From contig JAKTTS010000220.1 of assembly GCA_030560485.1 (NCBI GenBank), positions 1 through 24,205 on the forward strand: a stretch of 24,205 bases of DNA, in the 5' to 3' direction. The notes below the pieces were generated by a model that saw nothing but the letters and a program-made list of their open reading frames with translations, ran no database searches and was not told where the DNA came from. The position numbers and the translations under genes are program-made. This DNA comes from Ascoidea tarda (nom. inval.). Lineage: Eukaryota; Ascomycota; Saccharomycetes; Ascoideales; Ascoideaceae. Below, in pieces: positions 8,452-16,434 of the stretch (position 1 is the first letter of the stretch; every line of letters starts with the position of its first letter).

Positions 8452-9850
8452 TTATAACATTAAAACTGGCGTTGACTTTTCTTTTTCAACAAAACCCTCT
8501 GTATAATTAGAAAAATATGGTTCAATAAAATCCGAAGTTAAATCATAATATGGCAAATATGCTAGTCTATTTGGTGTCATTGGCTTCAATATAAATGATA
8601 ATCTTGAAATCGCTCCACTGGTCGAAGTCATTTTTAATCTTTCCTTAATCTCATCATTTGGTAATCCTGAGCTCAAATACAATGCTGCTAATCCGGTTAT
8701 TATTGGTGCAGCCATCGAAGTTCCTGATAAATGTAATGGCTCTCCATTAAAATCCTTTGAATTGACACTGGCAATCTTAACACCACTAGCTAATATATCC
8801 ACACATCTGCCCCAATTAGAAAATGATGCCAAATGGTCTGTTTTATCATCAATTGCACCAACTGTAATAGCACTTTTAGCACTCGCTGGACTAGTGTTGC
8901 ATGCATCTGAATTGGAATTTCCTGCTGCTGCTATTACAACAAACCCAGATGCCACTGCTGCCTCAATTGCCTTATTCAACACTACATTTTTAAATGATCC
9001 AACCGATAAATTCATTACTGCTGCTTCAATCTCATTTTCTCTTCGATGTTTAACTGCATATTCAACACCTGCAATTATTGAAGTTAATGTTCCACTTCCA
9101 CTTTTATCCAATGCCTTAACTTCAATAAGATTAATCATTTTAGCTACCCCATACGTCTTAGAGCCAACAATTCCAGCTACATGAGTTCCATGCCCATTTC
9201 TATCTCCGGGTCCTTCACCAGTAAAGTCACCACCATTCTCACATCTATTCTCAAATTCAGGATGAGCACAATTAATTCCAGTATCAATAACATAAGCTGT
9301 AACTTCTTCACCTTGATACTCACTAGGATAATAATAGTTGTTTTCTTCTGGATGAAAAGGAATCTTCTCACGCTGTGATAAACGTATTAAATGTCTGGGA
9401 GCATTATGCTGAACATTGTAATTATCAAAAACATTTATGCTGATGTCTGGTGTTATTTCGGCGACCTTTTTTTTTTAATTTGCAAAATAATAAAATATTT
9501 AATGTTAAATTTATTATTAGTATTAGCTTTTTAAAAAAACCAAAACTAAAATTTAATTTTTTTAAGGTATTTCGTACTAATGGATTATTTGCCAATCTGG
9601 CCAAAATATCAGAATCAAAATCTCCAGCAAACCCTTCAAACCCTTCAAAAGAAAAGGCCTTTTTAATCAATGGCCTGATATGACGAAGTGCTTTAACTTT
9701 GTCATCTTTTTTCAATAATGCTTCAAAAGTAGTTGGAGTCTTCAATTGCACAAAATAACCTGCATCAACAAAATATAGCAAACCAGAAAGCCAAATCAAT
9801 ATTTTTGTCAAACTTAGCATTATTAGCAATATAATATATAGATCAAGCAA
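8452..9850 (-). CDS. Subtilisin-like (S8, proteinase K type) secretory protease, two exons
   Basis: Serine endopeptidase of the cerevisin/proteinase K group, 428 aa by my splice model: exon 1 9850-9578, exon 2 9465-8452. Exon 1 encodes a hydrophobic signal/anchor (about 1-28) and an inhibitor-I9 propeptide (YFVQLKTPTTFEALL to ANNPL). Exon 2 completes the propeptide (VAEITPD) and gives the catalytic domain. The triad is complete: Asp152 in AYVIDTGIN, His183 in NGHGTHVAG, Ser341 in LSGTSMAAP, with oxyanion Asn274 in AAAGNSN. The propeptide/mature junction reads NAPRHLIRLS, whereas cerevisin (Prb1) has NAPWGL there. This suggests an Rrt12-like relative rather than vacuolar protease B; I assign no symbol. 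Without the intron the gene would look broken. Either Met1 or Met11 could start the signal peptide. The role (vacuolar, cell wall or spore) is not shown. Confidence 0.9.
9466..9577 (-). other. Intron of the subtilase gene (112 nt)
   Basis: The donor is TTA|GTACGA at 9577. The branch point TACTAAT is at 9522-9516. The first AG downstream is the AAG ending at 9466, after a run of ten A residues. Splicing is phase 0 and joins NNPL to VAEITPD, restoring the usual I9 end. Read through, the frame runs into Lys/Ile/Leu-rich nonsense. Confidence 0.85.
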
Positions 9851-10232
9851 TAATATAATTTTTTTAAAATATATTAAAAAAGATTCATTAAAAACAAAAA
9901 GAGAATGCCTTGAATAAACTTGGTGAAGATTGAATTTTAATTGAAAAAAACACTGGACAAATTAGCATCTACTATCCAATGCCAAAAATATCCCATAATA
10001 CAAAATCAATATAGGCGGTTTTAATGGCTGGATAGCTGTTTGTGTAACTGAAAAGCAGAAGAAGCAAAAGAAGCAGAAGCAGAAGAAGCATTTCATCACG
10101 TGTGGGCAGAACTGAAAGGCCATTATAATATCGGTTGTTATTTATTTCACTATGAATCAAAACAAAAAAAATCCTAATACTATGATACAAAAAGCTATTA
10201 ACTAAAACAACCGGACCCCATTTTTATTAAAC
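9851..10232. promoter_or_regulatory. RAT1 3' flank and protease promoter
   Basis: These 382 bases lie between two minus-strand genes. They contain an AGAAGC-repeat purine tract at about 10058-10090, directly followed by ATCACGTG (core CACGTG at 10097-10102), a Cbf1/bHLH-type site. The rest is AT-rich and should carry the RAT1 polyadenylation signals and the protease start region. A 72-codon minus-strand ORF here is low-complexity over the purine tract and is not called. Confidence 0.5.
10097..10102. promoter_or_regulatory. CACGTG box upstream of the protease gene
   Basis: ATCACGTG sits about 250 bases upstream of the protease start, next to an AGAAGC purine tract. CACGTG is the core bound by Cbf1, Pho4 and related bHLH factors; actual binding is not shown. 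Confidence 0.35.
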
Positions 10233-13200
10233 CTAAGCTTGCCTATTATAATTATTTGGATTGTTGAAATTGTCGAAATTATTAAAATTATAATTGTTAT
10301 TTGTGTTATTTCCATTATTATTGAACCCATTAAAACTACCCAGATTATTGTTATTGTTATTGTTATTATTACGGTTATTGCTGTTGGTGGTATTATTAAA
10401 ATACGCACTTAAGTTACTAAAGTTATTGAAGACTCCTCCCCTATTAGCATTTAAATTATTAGGTGGATTTGGTAGCACTCCTGTAGAGGGGTCTGGTAAA
10501 GCACCACTTGATGGGTTTCCATAACCATCAAAATCCCGATTTCCATTAAAATTACGACCTTCAAAGTTATTGTAACTTTTGAAACCACCTCTGTTTCCTC
10601 TGTTTCCTCTAAAGCTTCCTCTGTAATTACCTCTGTAATTACCTCTAAAGCTGTTGCCTCTGAAATTGTTGCCTCTATAATTGTTATTACTATAACCGTT
10701 GTTTTGATTATATGCATTGGCGATTACGTTTTGTATGTGTGTTTCTCTAACAATACCATGGGTTTCATCACCGATGTCAGTTTTTAGAAAAACCTGAAAG
10801 CCTCCATGACGATTTTTATATATACTAGATACTTTCTTATCTGGTCCAATTAAAACAGGTTCAGTATCATTATTATCATCATTTCCCATTTTGAAATTTC
10901 TATAAGATCGATCTTGTGCATACCCCTTACCGTATTTAATGCTATTAATATCTTCTTGGTTGAGATTTCTTTGTGGTGGAATAAATCCTCCCAATAGCAT
11001 AGACTTTCCAGATATTTTTTTATCCTCAATTGGATCGAAATAATAATTATAACGCAATCTAAGGTAATTGGTGTTAGAAATCTCACTGGGGTAGTGGTTA
11101 GTAGGATCATTAATCAGTAATGGAAAAGTAACCACGGATTTTGTATCATAAGAAGGGTCTCTGGTGACAGTTCCACAAAAATTTGTCTTATGTGCATTAA
11201 AATGAAAACAAGCATCATCTTCAATTGGTTTTTTTTTAGGATAAAGCTTTTTTCTCCAAGTTTTATACCATGAATTCTTGCTACTTATCATTAACTCCTC
11301 AACTTTATTCTCATTTCTATTTTTTTCATCTTCTGTAAGAAGAGGATACTTTTTACCAACAGCTGTTAACAATCGATTTTGATCAATAAAGGGAAGCAAA
11401 GGAATATATAGCCAACTTACATGAGCGCCATTACTATCCAAATCAAAATTTTCTGGATAAAAATCAATAATTTCGGAGTCTTTATTTTTCATCAAATCAT
11501 GAAAAATAGGCGGCAAATTATGTGCAGAGCTTGCTGGTAAAACACTCATCAACTGCTCAAAAGGTTTAAAGGGCTCTCCTCTATTAAAGCTGATTGACAA
11601 TTCTGAAAAATCAAAATCACCAAAGTCAATGCATAAAGGAGAGTAGTGAAATGGATAATACCATTTCCAAGAAGGACAGCCTTGATAATAGTATAGTAGT
11701 ACCCATGCGACACCTTCTAAATACGAGGTAACAAGCTTTTTTCTATACAAAGGCACTTCCTTATCAGTGATTCCAAATTTCATTCTGTAATATCTGTCAC
11801 TATAACCACTTTCATAAAATTTAATGTCTCCATTATTGTCTATAATATTATCAGATCCCGAGTTTTTGATAACTTTATTCACCAAATTCATCTCATTTGG
11901 AAGTTCTGATGTACTCATTTCCAAGTCACTAGTGCTGGCTGACGTAGTATCTTCAGAAATTTGAACTTGATAAAACGATCTTTTTTGACCAATTGAAGGG
12001 GAATCTGTTTTTGAATTAGCTGATAATTGTGCTTTTAAAGCTGCTGCGGCACTCATGTTACTGGAGTTCATTTTCAGCATTTGTTCTGCGATATTATCAT
12101 AGAAAGTTTGTTGAATTTCATGAGATTTTTTAATTATTTCTTCATTTTTTTTCATTTTTTCTTGTATTTCAATCTCTTTTTTACTTAAATTTATTTTACT
12201 GATATCAAGTTTAACATTATTTCTATCTTTACTTGGATCAAATAACTGGTAATCAACAGAAGTTGCTAACCCTTTCTCCATAGTAACAGTTGAATTTGGC
12301 GTTTTCAAAAGTTCTTTAGCTAGCTTTTTATTTTCTTTTAATAAATTTTTTCTTTTATAATATTCCTCTTGTTTTAAATCGTAATTGTGCTTTTTGATAA
12401 ATATTCCCATTTCACACTGACTTAGTTCTTTTAACAACAATTTAACACCATGGAAATTTATATGGCCATCACAAGTTAAAAAGTAATTTGATTTCTTATT
12501 TTTTTTCATATTTTCTTCAGTGATGTTAGAAGGATCGACAGATATTAGTATAGGGAGAATCGATTTCCAAATTCTAACTAAAATATTAATTGAACCATCT
12601 CTTACACTCAAAGAAGGTAAATGGGGTAAAAAATCATTTCCAATGAAAAAGCATAAAAAAACCCAATCATCAATGCACCTCTCAAAATCCAACTTGAAGT
12701 TCGGAATCGATAATTCAACAGATAGATATTCTCTTAAAATTGGAATATGTAGCCATATGAAAGGTTTCTGTTTATCTTCTTTTTCCAGAACCTTTTCTAG
12801 AGCTTTTTCTGGTTTCAAGGCCATTTTTATTCGGTCTTTCATTGTTGTCTTTGATTTTTGTTCAGCAAAAACGTCTTCTCGAAGAATTCTGAAATGCGGT
12901 TCGTGAGTGGCTAAACCAAGAAAAATCAAATCAGCATCTAGACCATAGATGCAATGAGTTGTGTTTGGATTATATTCTGGATTTGCTCTTTGAGATCTAA
13001 TGAAATTCATCAATTTATGTTCACCCTCACCAGGAACAGAGGAATCAGAAATGACAACATTCAAGTCTTTCCATCCAGGATCAGTCGCTAATTTGTATGC
13101 AACCCAATATCTAAGTGATCTGGCTAAAATGTCCATGAAGGGAGTTCCTGGAGTAATTGCATTAGAGTCCCAGTGTTTCTTATTTTTGATTGCATTATCA

Positions 13201-13619
13201 ATGACCTGGCCATGGATCTGTTCCTTTATCATTATTTGCTTTGCTAACTCCTCTTGTTCAATTTGAGCATCTTTGGCAGACCTAAATCTTCTTGAACGCT
13301 GTTGATTCATTTTGGCTCTTGGAGCAACACCATCAATAGCAATGACTAGCACCTTTCTTGGACAAGCCATATTAACAACATTATTGGTATAGATAAAGAC
13401 CTCGAGCATCATATCTTCCTCTGTTTCCGGAGGAGGTTTGTTTTCAGGATGAGCACATGGATGGACAATACCATTCATATCGAGATATAGGTTATCCAAC
13501 TCCCCATTGGGGTTTGGGGAGGTGTAATCGAAATTGTCATAACTTTCAGGCTGTATTACGGGAGTAATAATCTTGGGGTATTTCAAGGACAACCATCGAA
13601 AAAGTGCTGGCACTCCCAT
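10233..13619 (-). CDS. RAT1: Nuclear 5'-3' exoribonuclease Rat1 (Xrn2)
   Basis: A 1128-aa XRN-family exonuclease. It trims rRNA and snoRNA 5' ends and ends Pol II transcription by the torpedo mechanism, with Rai1. The start is MGVPALFRWLSLKYPKII, the family's invariant N-terminus; the frame stays open upstream to 13790 but that part has no family match. Motifs include LDNLYLDMNGIVHPC (Asp47), RAKMNQQRSRRFRSA, PGEGEHKLMNFIRSQR, YGLDADLIFLGLATHEPHF and DDWVFLCFFIGNDFLPHLPS in the first conserved region. EGVAWVLLYYYQGCPSWKWY and SEIIDFYPE lie in the second. GTPFMD and the charged linker at about 440-600 are typical of Rat1 rather than Xrn1. The C-terminal 140 or so residues form an Arg-Gly-Asn tail with repeated RGNYRGN/FRGN units and an Asn run. 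The gene is divergent from RET3. Confidence 0.97.
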   Translation of the reverse strand: MGVPALFRWLSLKYPKIITPVIQPESYDNFDYTSPNPNGELDNLYLDMNGIVHPCAHPENKPPPETEEDMMLEVFIYTNNVVNMACPRKVLVIAIDGVAPRAKMNQQRSRRFRSAKDAQIEQEELAKQIMIKEQIHGQVIDNAIKNKKHWDSNAITPGTPFMDILARSLRYWVAYKLATDPGWKDLNVVISDSSVPGEGEHKLMNFIRSQRANPEYNPNTTHCIYGLDADLIFLGLATHEPHFRILREDVFAEQKSKTTMKDRIKMALKPEKALEKVLEKEDKQKPFIWLHIPILREYLSVELSIPNFKLDFERCIDDWVFLCFFIGNDFLPHLPSLSVRDGSINILVRIWKSILPILISVDPSNITEENMKKNKKSNYFLTCDGHINFHGVKLLLKELSQCEMGIFIKKHNYDLKQEEYYKRKNLLKENKKLAKELLKTPNSTVTMEKGLATSVDYQLFDPSKDRNNVKLDISKINLSKKEIEIQEKMKKNEEIIKKSHEIQQTFYDNIAEQMLKMNSSNMSAAAALKAQLSANSKTDSPSIGQKRSFYQVQISEDTTSASTSDLEMSTSELPNEMNLVNKVIKNSGSDNIIDNNGDIKFYESGYSDRYYRMKFGITDKEVPLYRKKLVTSYLEGVAWVLLYYYQGCPSWKWYYPFHYSPLCIDFGDFDFSELSISFNRGEPFKPFEQLMSVLPASSAHNLPPIFHDLMKNKDSEIIDFYPENFDLDSNGAHVSWLYIPLLPFIDQNRLLTAVGKKYPLLTEDEKNRNENKVEELMISSKNSWYKTWRKKLYPKKKPIEDDACFHFNAHKTNFCGTVTRDPSYDTKSVVTFPLLINDPTNHYPSEISNTNYLRLRYNYYFDPIEDKKISGKSMLLGGFIPPQRNLNQEDINSIKYGKGYAQDRSYRNFKMGNDDNNDTEPVLIGPDKKVSSIYKNRHGGFQVFLKTDIGDETHGIVRETHIQNVIANAYNQNNGYSNNNYRGNNFRGNSFRGNYRGNYRGSFRGNRGNRGGFKSYNNFEGRNFNGNRDFDGYGNPSSGALPDPSTGVLPNPPNNLNANRGGVFNNFSNLSAYFNNTTNSNNRNNNNNNNNNLGSFNGFNNNGNNTNNNYNFNNFDNFNNPNNYNRQA

Positions 13620-13884
13620 TGCAGTTTCAATTAATACGAAATCACAAGAGGCAGGAATTAAAGAATTAGCCAATTCTTTATTGATAAAAGTAAAACCCCT
13701 CAACCATTTGACAAATTCTGCAAAGTTTTTCCAAAAAAATAAAATATTGAAAAATGCCACGTGATGAAAGTGAGTTCCGAGGGTCTTCAAAATAACACTT
13801 CAACAATTTAATTTCAGCTTCAACTGAAGTGATGCTGAAATAACCAAATCTCTTCGTTTCTATTCTTTGTTTTGGCAACCAACA
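13620..13884. promoter_or_regulatory. Divergent RAT1/RET3 promoter
   Basis: These 265 bases separate the two start codons. A CACGTG box lies at 13758-13763 (CCACGTGATG). Two interleaved inverted repeats follow: CACTTCA (13796-13802) with TGAAGTG (13825-13831), and ATTTCAGC (13811-13818) with GCTGAAAT (13834-13841). These could be factor-binding dyads for the shared promoter; that is inference. Confidence 0.5.
13758..13763. promoter_or_regulatory. CACGTG box in the RAT1/RET3 promoter
   Basis: CCACGTGATG lies 139 bases from the RAT1 start and 122 from the RET3 start, so one site could serve both genes. Confidence 0.4.
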
Positions 13885-14646
13885 ATGTCTGACTTTTCTC
13901 TTTATTCTATAAATGCGATATTGATATTGGATAACGAAGGCAAACGACTATTTGCCAAGTACTACACTCCAATTCATTCTACAGAACCAGCTCCATTTTC
14001 AACTTTGAAATCTCAATTGGCATTTGAATCATTATTGTTTTCCAAGACCTACAAATTAAAATCAGACATAATTTTATTTGAAAACCAGGTTGTTGTTTAC
14101 AAGGAGATTTCAGACATAATCATATATATAATTGGAAATATCGACGAAAATGAGGCATGTTTGTACCAGGTTTTAATAGGACTAAGAGATGCTCTAGATG
14201 TTGTATTAAGGCATGCTATTGATAAAAAGTCAGTTCAGGAAAACTATGACTTTGTATGTTTGGCTATTGATGAAACCTGTGATGATGGTATTATTTTGGA
14301 AACAGAAGGCTCAGTGATTGCTTCCAGAGTCTCAACAAGACCCAGTGCTGAAACTCCTTCATTAAGAAATATTGAATTATCTGAAAAAGGCGTAAGTAAA
14401 TTAATGTCCTTTTTATTTTAATTTTAGATTTTTATTGTTTTTGTTTGGCTAAACAAACCAAAAAAAGAAATATTTGCTTATTAGTTTTGTGTTAATTGTT
14501 TGTTTTTTTTTGATTGTTTTTCATTAGACATGTTTGATTGGATTTTGATTTTACTGACTTTGCAATTTTATTTTCTATAATTATAGTTTTTTAGCGCTTT
14601 ACAATTTGCAAGAAAAAAAGTTCAAAGTTTTCAACAACAGCTTTAA
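13885..14646 (+). CDS. RET3: Coatomer zeta subunit Ret3 (two exons)
   Basis: Small subunit of the COPI coat, acting in retrograde Golgi-ER vesicle transport. Exon 1 is 13885-14391 (169 codons) and exon 2 is 14587-14646 (19 codons plus stop), for 188 aa, against about 189 in S. cerevisiae. Exon 1 carries the longin-type fold: LYSINAILILDNEGKRLFAK, then NQVVVYKEISDIIIYIIG, ENYDFVCLAIDETCDDGI and ASRVS. Exon 2 encodes FFSALQFARKKVQSFQQQL, matching the conserved zeta-COP C-terminal helix. Unspliced, the frame reads on for ten codons and stops at 14421, losing that helix, so the intron is needed. The start MSDFSLYS is chosen over an upstream in-frame ATG because the family begins there. The gene converges on HLJ1. 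Confidence 0.95.
14392..14586 (+). other. RET3: RET3 intron (195 nt)
   Basis: The donor is GGC|GTAAGT at 14392, the branch-point candidate TACTGAC is at 14552-14558, and the acceptor TATAG ends at 14586. Splicing is phase 0 and yields the EKG-FFSALQFA junction, which matches the family. Confidence 0.88.
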
Positions 14647-14677
14647 TTACTATTTTTAATTCTGATTCATATTTATA

Positions 14678-14721
14678 TTTATATTTCATTTATATTTCAT
14701 TTATATTTCATTTATATTTCA
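14678..14721. repeat. 11-bp tandem repeat after RET3
   Basis: Four perfect head-to-tail copies of TTTATATTTCA lie at 14678, 14689, 14700 and 14711, with a shorter related ATATTTAT stretch just before. The array starts 32 bases after the RET3 stop, so it probably lies in the 3' UTR or terminator. Confidence 0.95.
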
Positions 14722-14745
14722 TTTGATTCAGTATTTTTATTCAAT

Positions 14746-14834
14746 AATTGTATTCGATAATTGTATTTGGTAATGTATTTGGTAATTGTATTTGATAATT
14801 TTATCCGATAATTTCATTCGATGATTTCATTTCG
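14746..14834. repeat. Degenerate 13-bp tandem array after RET3
   Basis: About seven consecutive diverged units start at 14746: AATTGTATTCGAT, AATTGTATTTGGT, AATGTATTTGGT (12 bp), AATTGTATTTGAT, AATTTTATCCGAT, AATTTCATTCGAT and GATTTCATTTCG. The divergence between units suggests an older array than its perfect 11-bp neighbour. Confidence 0.85.
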
Positions 14835-15516
14835 TATTTTGTTTTAATGTTTTTTTGTAATATTTTTATTATATATTAAAACGATTAAGGTATATCCAAG
14901 CTTAAAAAACCGAACTTAACTGGATTATTATACTTATTTTTATATTATAGTCTTTTAATAAAAACTAAAAAAACAAAAAAAAAGATATACAAAAAAATAA
15001 AACCAAAGAAAAGATCAAGCTAATAAATCAACTATAAAAAGGAAATATAAAAATAATGAGAAAAAATTATTAAAATAGAAGAAAGGATCTGACTTTTTCA
15101 TGTTAACATATTAGTCAGTTAACAAAAATTATTATGAATAGAACTGAAAAAAAAGGTATTAGTATGATTTAAAGAAATGAACGAAGACATAAAAGTTACT
15201 ATCGTTGTCGATATTGTTCTAATAGAAAATAAAGAGGAAGGTTTGGGTGTGAAGAAGAAAATGAAAATAAAGAAACTTTTTTTAGTCAAAAAACAAAATG
15301 GAAAGAAGAGAAAACTTATTTGCTATTGAAGTTTGTTTTTCTGACTCCTTTTTTTCGGATGTTCAAACATCTAAATTAAAGAAATGTTTCAAAGTTTGTT
15401 TTTTTATTTTATATATACAGACTTTAAATGAAAAATTATTATGCTTATCATGCGTAATATGTTTATTGCGATTGTTATGGTCATCGTTTTATTGTTATAG
15501 CTATTATTAAGTTTAA

Positions 15517-16434
15517 TTAAATTAAACCCATCGAAGCTAATCTGTCACAATTTGGTCTTGGATAATTTCTTCCTTGTTTCAATCTTTCGGTATCAACAAA
15601 AAACCAGCCATGAGCTTCATTTATTAATCTGTTTCTTTCAGTGTTTTCATAAATACATTTTTTATTTAGCATTGTGATGTATTTATTTTCAGCTTTTTTA
15701 TCTAAAACCCTTAAATCATTTTCAGTTAAATCTTGAAGCGAGGATTCTTTGATATAATAAGGAATGTTATAAACTTGAGTCGATCTTTGAACATTAAAGT
15801 TGTTATATGGAGTGAAATAAAAATCGGGGATTTTATTGGAAGTGTGAGCACTCAACATTGATATTATTGGCATTAAAAGTATTAAAAATAAAGGTAACAA
15901 ACTTTTTAAATTAGTTAAAAAATCTGGAGGTGGTTGGTTGGTACTATTTTGATGAGTTTGATAAGTTCTTTGTCTTGGAGGGAAACGATGAGTTGTAAAA
16001 CCACCAGGACCAAAAGTAAAAGTGGTTCCACGCTGACCACCAAAAAAAATGTTGAAAATATCATCATTCATTGGTCTACCATTAAAAGCTTGAAAAGCAG
16101 AAAATATATCATCGGGAGCAGGACCATTTGTGGTGGTTCTTTGGAAACCAGAAGTAGAAGCAGAAGGTCTTGAATCAGGGTCTCTTCCAGTCTGATCGAA
16201 TAATGCTCTCTTTTGTGGATCAGATAAAATTTCAAAAGCCTTTGAAACTTTCTTGAAAGCTTCAGGTGCCTTTGGGTGCTGGTTCTTATCAGGATGGACT
16301 TTCAAGGCTAACTTTCTGTAGGCCTTTTTAATTTCGCCATCAGTAGCAGATTTTTCAACAGATAAAATTGAATAAAATTCACCACTTTTTAATATTTTTT
16401 CAACTAAGATTTCCTGTTCTTTTGTATAAGACAT
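15517..16434 (-). CDS. HLJ1: ER membrane J-protein Hlj1 (DNAJB12-like)
   Basis: A 305-aa type III Hsp40 co-chaperone that stimulates Hsp70 at the cytosolic face of the ER and supports ER-associated degradation. The J-domain is at about 20-86, with HPD at 47-49 and the QTGRDPD end. A Gly/Phe-rich region (about 95-150) with DIFNIFFGGQ and TFTFGPGGF follows. One membrane segment is at about 177-194 (SLLPLFLILLMPIISML). The roughly 110-residue C-terminal part (YFTPYNNFNV, then NERNRLINEA-like helix and CDRLASMGLI) resembles the DUF1977 domain of animal DNAJB12/14. S. cerevisiae Hlj1 (224 aa) ends soon after its membrane segment, so this yeast appears to keep the longer ancestral form. The promoter is shared with CHM7. 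Confidence 0.9.
   Translation of the reverse strand: MSYTKEQEILVEKILKSGEFYSILSVEKSATDGEIKKAYRKLALKVHPDKNQHPKAPEAFKKVSKAFEILSDPQKRALFDQTGRDPDSRPSASTSGFQRTTTNGPAPDDIFSAFQAFNGRPMNDDIFNIFFGGQRGTTFTFGPGGFTTHRFPPRQRTYQTHQNSTNQPPPDFLTNLKSLLPLFLILLMPIISMLSAHTSNKIPDFYFTPYNNFNVQRSTQVYNIPYYIKESSLQDLTENDLRVLDKKAENKYITMLNKKCIYENTERNRLINEAHGWFFVDTERLKQGRNYPRPNCDRLASMGLI

Larger units (their letters stand above)
14647..15516. other. Long AT-rich convergent gap between RET3 and HLJ1
   Basis: These 870 bases lie between converging genes and I can support no gene in them. The first third is T-rich and contains two tandem arrays, listed separately. About 14955-15300 turns A-rich with oligo-A blocks; the last part is T-rich again. 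Small inverted repeats are present, such as GTTAAC flanking TTAGTCA at about 15100-15122 and GATGTT-CA-AACATC near 15358. A 70-codon ORF at 15298-15510 is Cys/Leu/Phe-rich, has no family I recognise and is probably chance. No tRNA or snoRNA pattern was seen. Confidence 0.55.

Noticed and set aside
8452-9850. Reading the protease as a broken pseudogene
   Set aside because: A phase-0 intron with donor, branch point and acceptor restores a full-length protease with intact catalytic residues.
9972-10190. 72-codon ORF upstream of the protease gene
   Set aside because: It includes a Leu run encoded by the AGAAGC purine tract and lies where the RAT1 terminator and protease promoter should be.
10095-10230. 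ATCACGTG with AT-rich DNA as a point-centromere-like element
   Set aside because: The CDEI-like box is present, but there is no CDEIII-like sequence and no 80-bp AT-only CDEII; the box fits a promoter site.
13620-13790. 57-residue N-terminal extension of RAT1
   Set aside because: The family invariably begins MGVP at 13619; the extension occupies the divergent promoter and has no conserved feature.
15298-15510. 70-codon ORF in the RET3-HLJ1 gap
   Set aside because: It is Leu/Phe/Cys-rich, antisense to the probable 3' UTR of HLJ1, and has no recognisable motif.
14647-15516. A hidden tRNA, snoRNA or snRNA in the long convergent gap
   Set aside because: I could find no tRNA A/B-box pair, no C/D-box pair with suitable spacing, and no cloverleaf; the sequence is mostly homopolymer-rich.
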